From assembly GCA_043746815.1 (NCBI GenBank), contig JAYTQG010000253.1, positions 1-6,259 on the forward strand: a stretch of 6,259 nucleotides of DNA, written 5' to 3'. Positions 5,596 to 6,259 of the stretch are shown here, one piece after another (the stretch's first letter is position 1; each line of letters opens with the position of its first letter). This DNA comes from JAYTQG01 sp043746815 (GTDB taxonomy: Bacteria; Actinomycetota; Thermoleophilia; Miltoncostaeales; Miltoncostaeaceae). Below the pieces are notes generated by a model. The model saw nothing but the letters and a program-made list of their open reading frames with translations, had not been told where the DNA came from and searched no databases. Made by a program: the position numbers and the translations under genes.

Positions 5596-6113
5596 TGAGC
5601 CATCCACCAACTCTCGGCCGCCGTGGCAGCGGCTTCAAGGCTCGGCCGCGATCGATTGCGGTGGCGTTTCTCAGTATCTGCGGCTTGGCCCTGGCGGCTG
5701 TCGCGCCCGAGACTCCCACGCCTCCAACCGCGGGGTGGACGGGGGCAGGGCAGACCGCCGTCTCGGCACCGATCACATCGTGTTGGAGCGGGGCATCAGC
5801 CGGAGGCGGGCGGCTGATGGTGTGCGCGGATGGCGTCGCGCCGTCCTGCGCTGGGAAGCGAACCGATCGACTCTCGTTGCCGTCGGCGCGGGCGGCGACC
5901 GTTCGCGTTGTGCTGGGGTTCGTCCCAAAAGCCGTGTTTGTCACCCTCACGCCGACCGGCGGGACCGGCCACGACATCCGACTGCCAGCGCGTCGGTCAC
6001 TTCGTGTTCGGGTTCCCGCCGACTTCACGGGCACCCTGACCGTGTTCGCACCGGCCCGACAGGGCGGCGATGCGGCCTACGGGATCTGCTTGGAACGCGC
6101 CTCGGCGCGGTGA
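5595..6113 (+). CDS. Exported protein of unknown function with four mature cysteines
   Basis: This 172-residue product belongs to no family I can name. It starts with a long basic n-region (RR 9-10, KARPR 15-19) and a hydrophobic stretch, IAVAFLSICGLALAAVA (21-37), with probable cleavage after AVA. Cys29 inside the signal lacks a proper lipobox (LSIC), so a lipoprotein is unlikely. The mature protein has four cysteines (63, 77, 85, 165). The beta-rich C-terminal half alternates hydrophobic and polar residues, for example VRVVLGF, VFVTLTP, LRVRVP and TLTVFAP, suggesting an Ig-like or jelly-roll sandwich. It lies downstream of another cysteine-containing exported protein, but a terminator and a private promoter separate them, so joint function is only a guess. 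Start: ATG at 5595, at leaderless distance from a -10 box. Confidence 0.75.
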   Translation: MSHPPTLGRRGSGFKARPRSIAVAFLSICGLALAAVAPETPTPPTAGWTGAGQTAVSAPITSCWSGASAGGGRLMVCADGVAPSCAGKRTDRLSLPSARAATVRVVLGFVPKAVFVTLTPTGGTGHDIRLPARRSLRVRVPADFTGTLTVFAPARQGGDAAYGICLERASAR

Positions 6114-6117
6114 CATG

Positions 6118-6133
6118 CGGGCCCCCGGGCCCG
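6118..6133 (+). terminator. GC hairpin after the second exported-protein gene
   Basis: CGGGCCC-cc-GGGCCCG is a near-continuous palindrome starting four bases after the stop codon. In RNA it would fold as a stem of at least five G-C pairs with a six-base loop. There is no T-run. It is well placed to end transcription before ilvE. Confidence 0.45.
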
Positions 6134-6139
6134 GCACGG

Positions 6140-6176
6140 TATCCTGATCGGCGTACTGATTCGCCGTCGATGAGGG
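6140..6176 (+). promoter_or_regulatory. Putative ilvE promoter and Shine-Dalgarno
   Basis: TATCCT (6140-6145) is a plausible -10 box giving a leader of roughly 28 bases. GAGGG (6172-6176) lies three bases before the ATG at 6180, a tight but usable ribosome site. No -35 is evident. Confidence 0.3.
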
Positions 6177-6179
6177 ACC

Positions 6180-6259
6180 ATGCAAGAAGCCGAGAAGATT
6201 TGGATGAATGGTGAGCTGGTGGACTGGCCCGATGCCACGGTTCACGTGCTCTCCCACGC
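6180..6259 (+). CDS. ilvE: Branched-chain amino acid aminotransferase, N-terminal fragment
   Basis: Only the first 26 codons are in the window; the gene runs off the right edge. The peptide begins MQEAEKIWMNGELVDWPD and continues ATVHVLSH. This closely follows the start of E. coli-type IlvE (class IV PLP aminotransferase fold), where IW(M/F)NGE, a short acidic link and a VHV(L/M)SHALHYG segment come first. The enzyme interconverts valine, leucine and isoleucine with their 2-oxo acids using glutamate/2-oxoglutarate, in the cytoplasm. The PLP-binding lysine and active-site loops lie outside the window. D-amino acid or aminodeoxychorismate lyase-type relatives share the fold, but this N-terminus is characteristic of IlvE. 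The start is ATG with GAGGG just upstream. Confidence 0.87.
   Translation, partial: MQEAEKIWMNGELVDWPDATVHVLSH

Noticed and set aside
5582..6034. Minus-strand 150-codon frame opposite the second exported protein
   Set aside because: The plus-strand frame has a signal peptide, a promoter box and an adjoining hairpin. The antisense frame has none of these.

Overview
This is a GC-rich bacterial window, most likely from an actinobacterium. Supporting signs are the high G+C at third codon positions, GTG and TTG starts, and several genes whose start codon sits exactly 6 bases after a TANNNT-type -10 box, the signature of leaderless transcripts common in Actinobacteria. The enoyl-ACP reductase is FabI-like rather than obviously mycobacterial InhA, and the aminotransferase N-terminus is of the E. 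coli IlvE type. Together these lean away from mycobacteria and perhaps toward Acidimicrobiia or Thermoleophilia, but class cannot be settled here.

Layout. (1) 2-1728: a two-gene ABC-2 exporter operon on the + strand, a DrrA/NodI-type ATPase translationally coupled to a DrrB/NodJ-type permease. (2) 1729-2202: about 470 bases with no convincing gene. It carries a short minus-strand relic resembling fabI, a possible 16-codon leaderless ORF and clustered hairpins. (3) 2203-3499: two successive Phd-antitoxin/PIN-toxin modules. The first keeps an intact antitoxin, but its toxin is cut to about 12 codons of a PIN-domain N-terminus. The second is intact and has a recognisable promoter/operator. (4) 3500-3677: convergent intergenic space with a nested inverted repeat. 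(5) 3678-4454: fabI on the minus strand, complete with its catalytic Tyr/Tyr/Lys pattern. (6) 4588-6113: two exported proteins of unknown function with even numbers of mature cysteines, apparently separately transcribed, the first followed by an 11-bp hairpin. (7) 6180-end: the first 26 codons of a branched-chain amino acid aminotransferase (ilvE).

How the genes fit together. The exporter pair forms one machine. The second TA pair is self-contained. fabI (fatty acid elongation) and ilvE (valine/leucine/isoleucine, precursors of branched fatty acid primers) are housekeeping genes flanking the accessory DNA. The stretch 1729-3677 looks like a small hotspot of insertion and decay between conserved genes.

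I did not find a clearly new multi-gene system. The best leads are the TA graveyard with an orphan antitoxin, the repeated leaderless-start architecture (including one orphan copy driving a micro-ORF), the fabI-like relic, and the two unassigned secreted proteins. All alignments and counts were made by eye.
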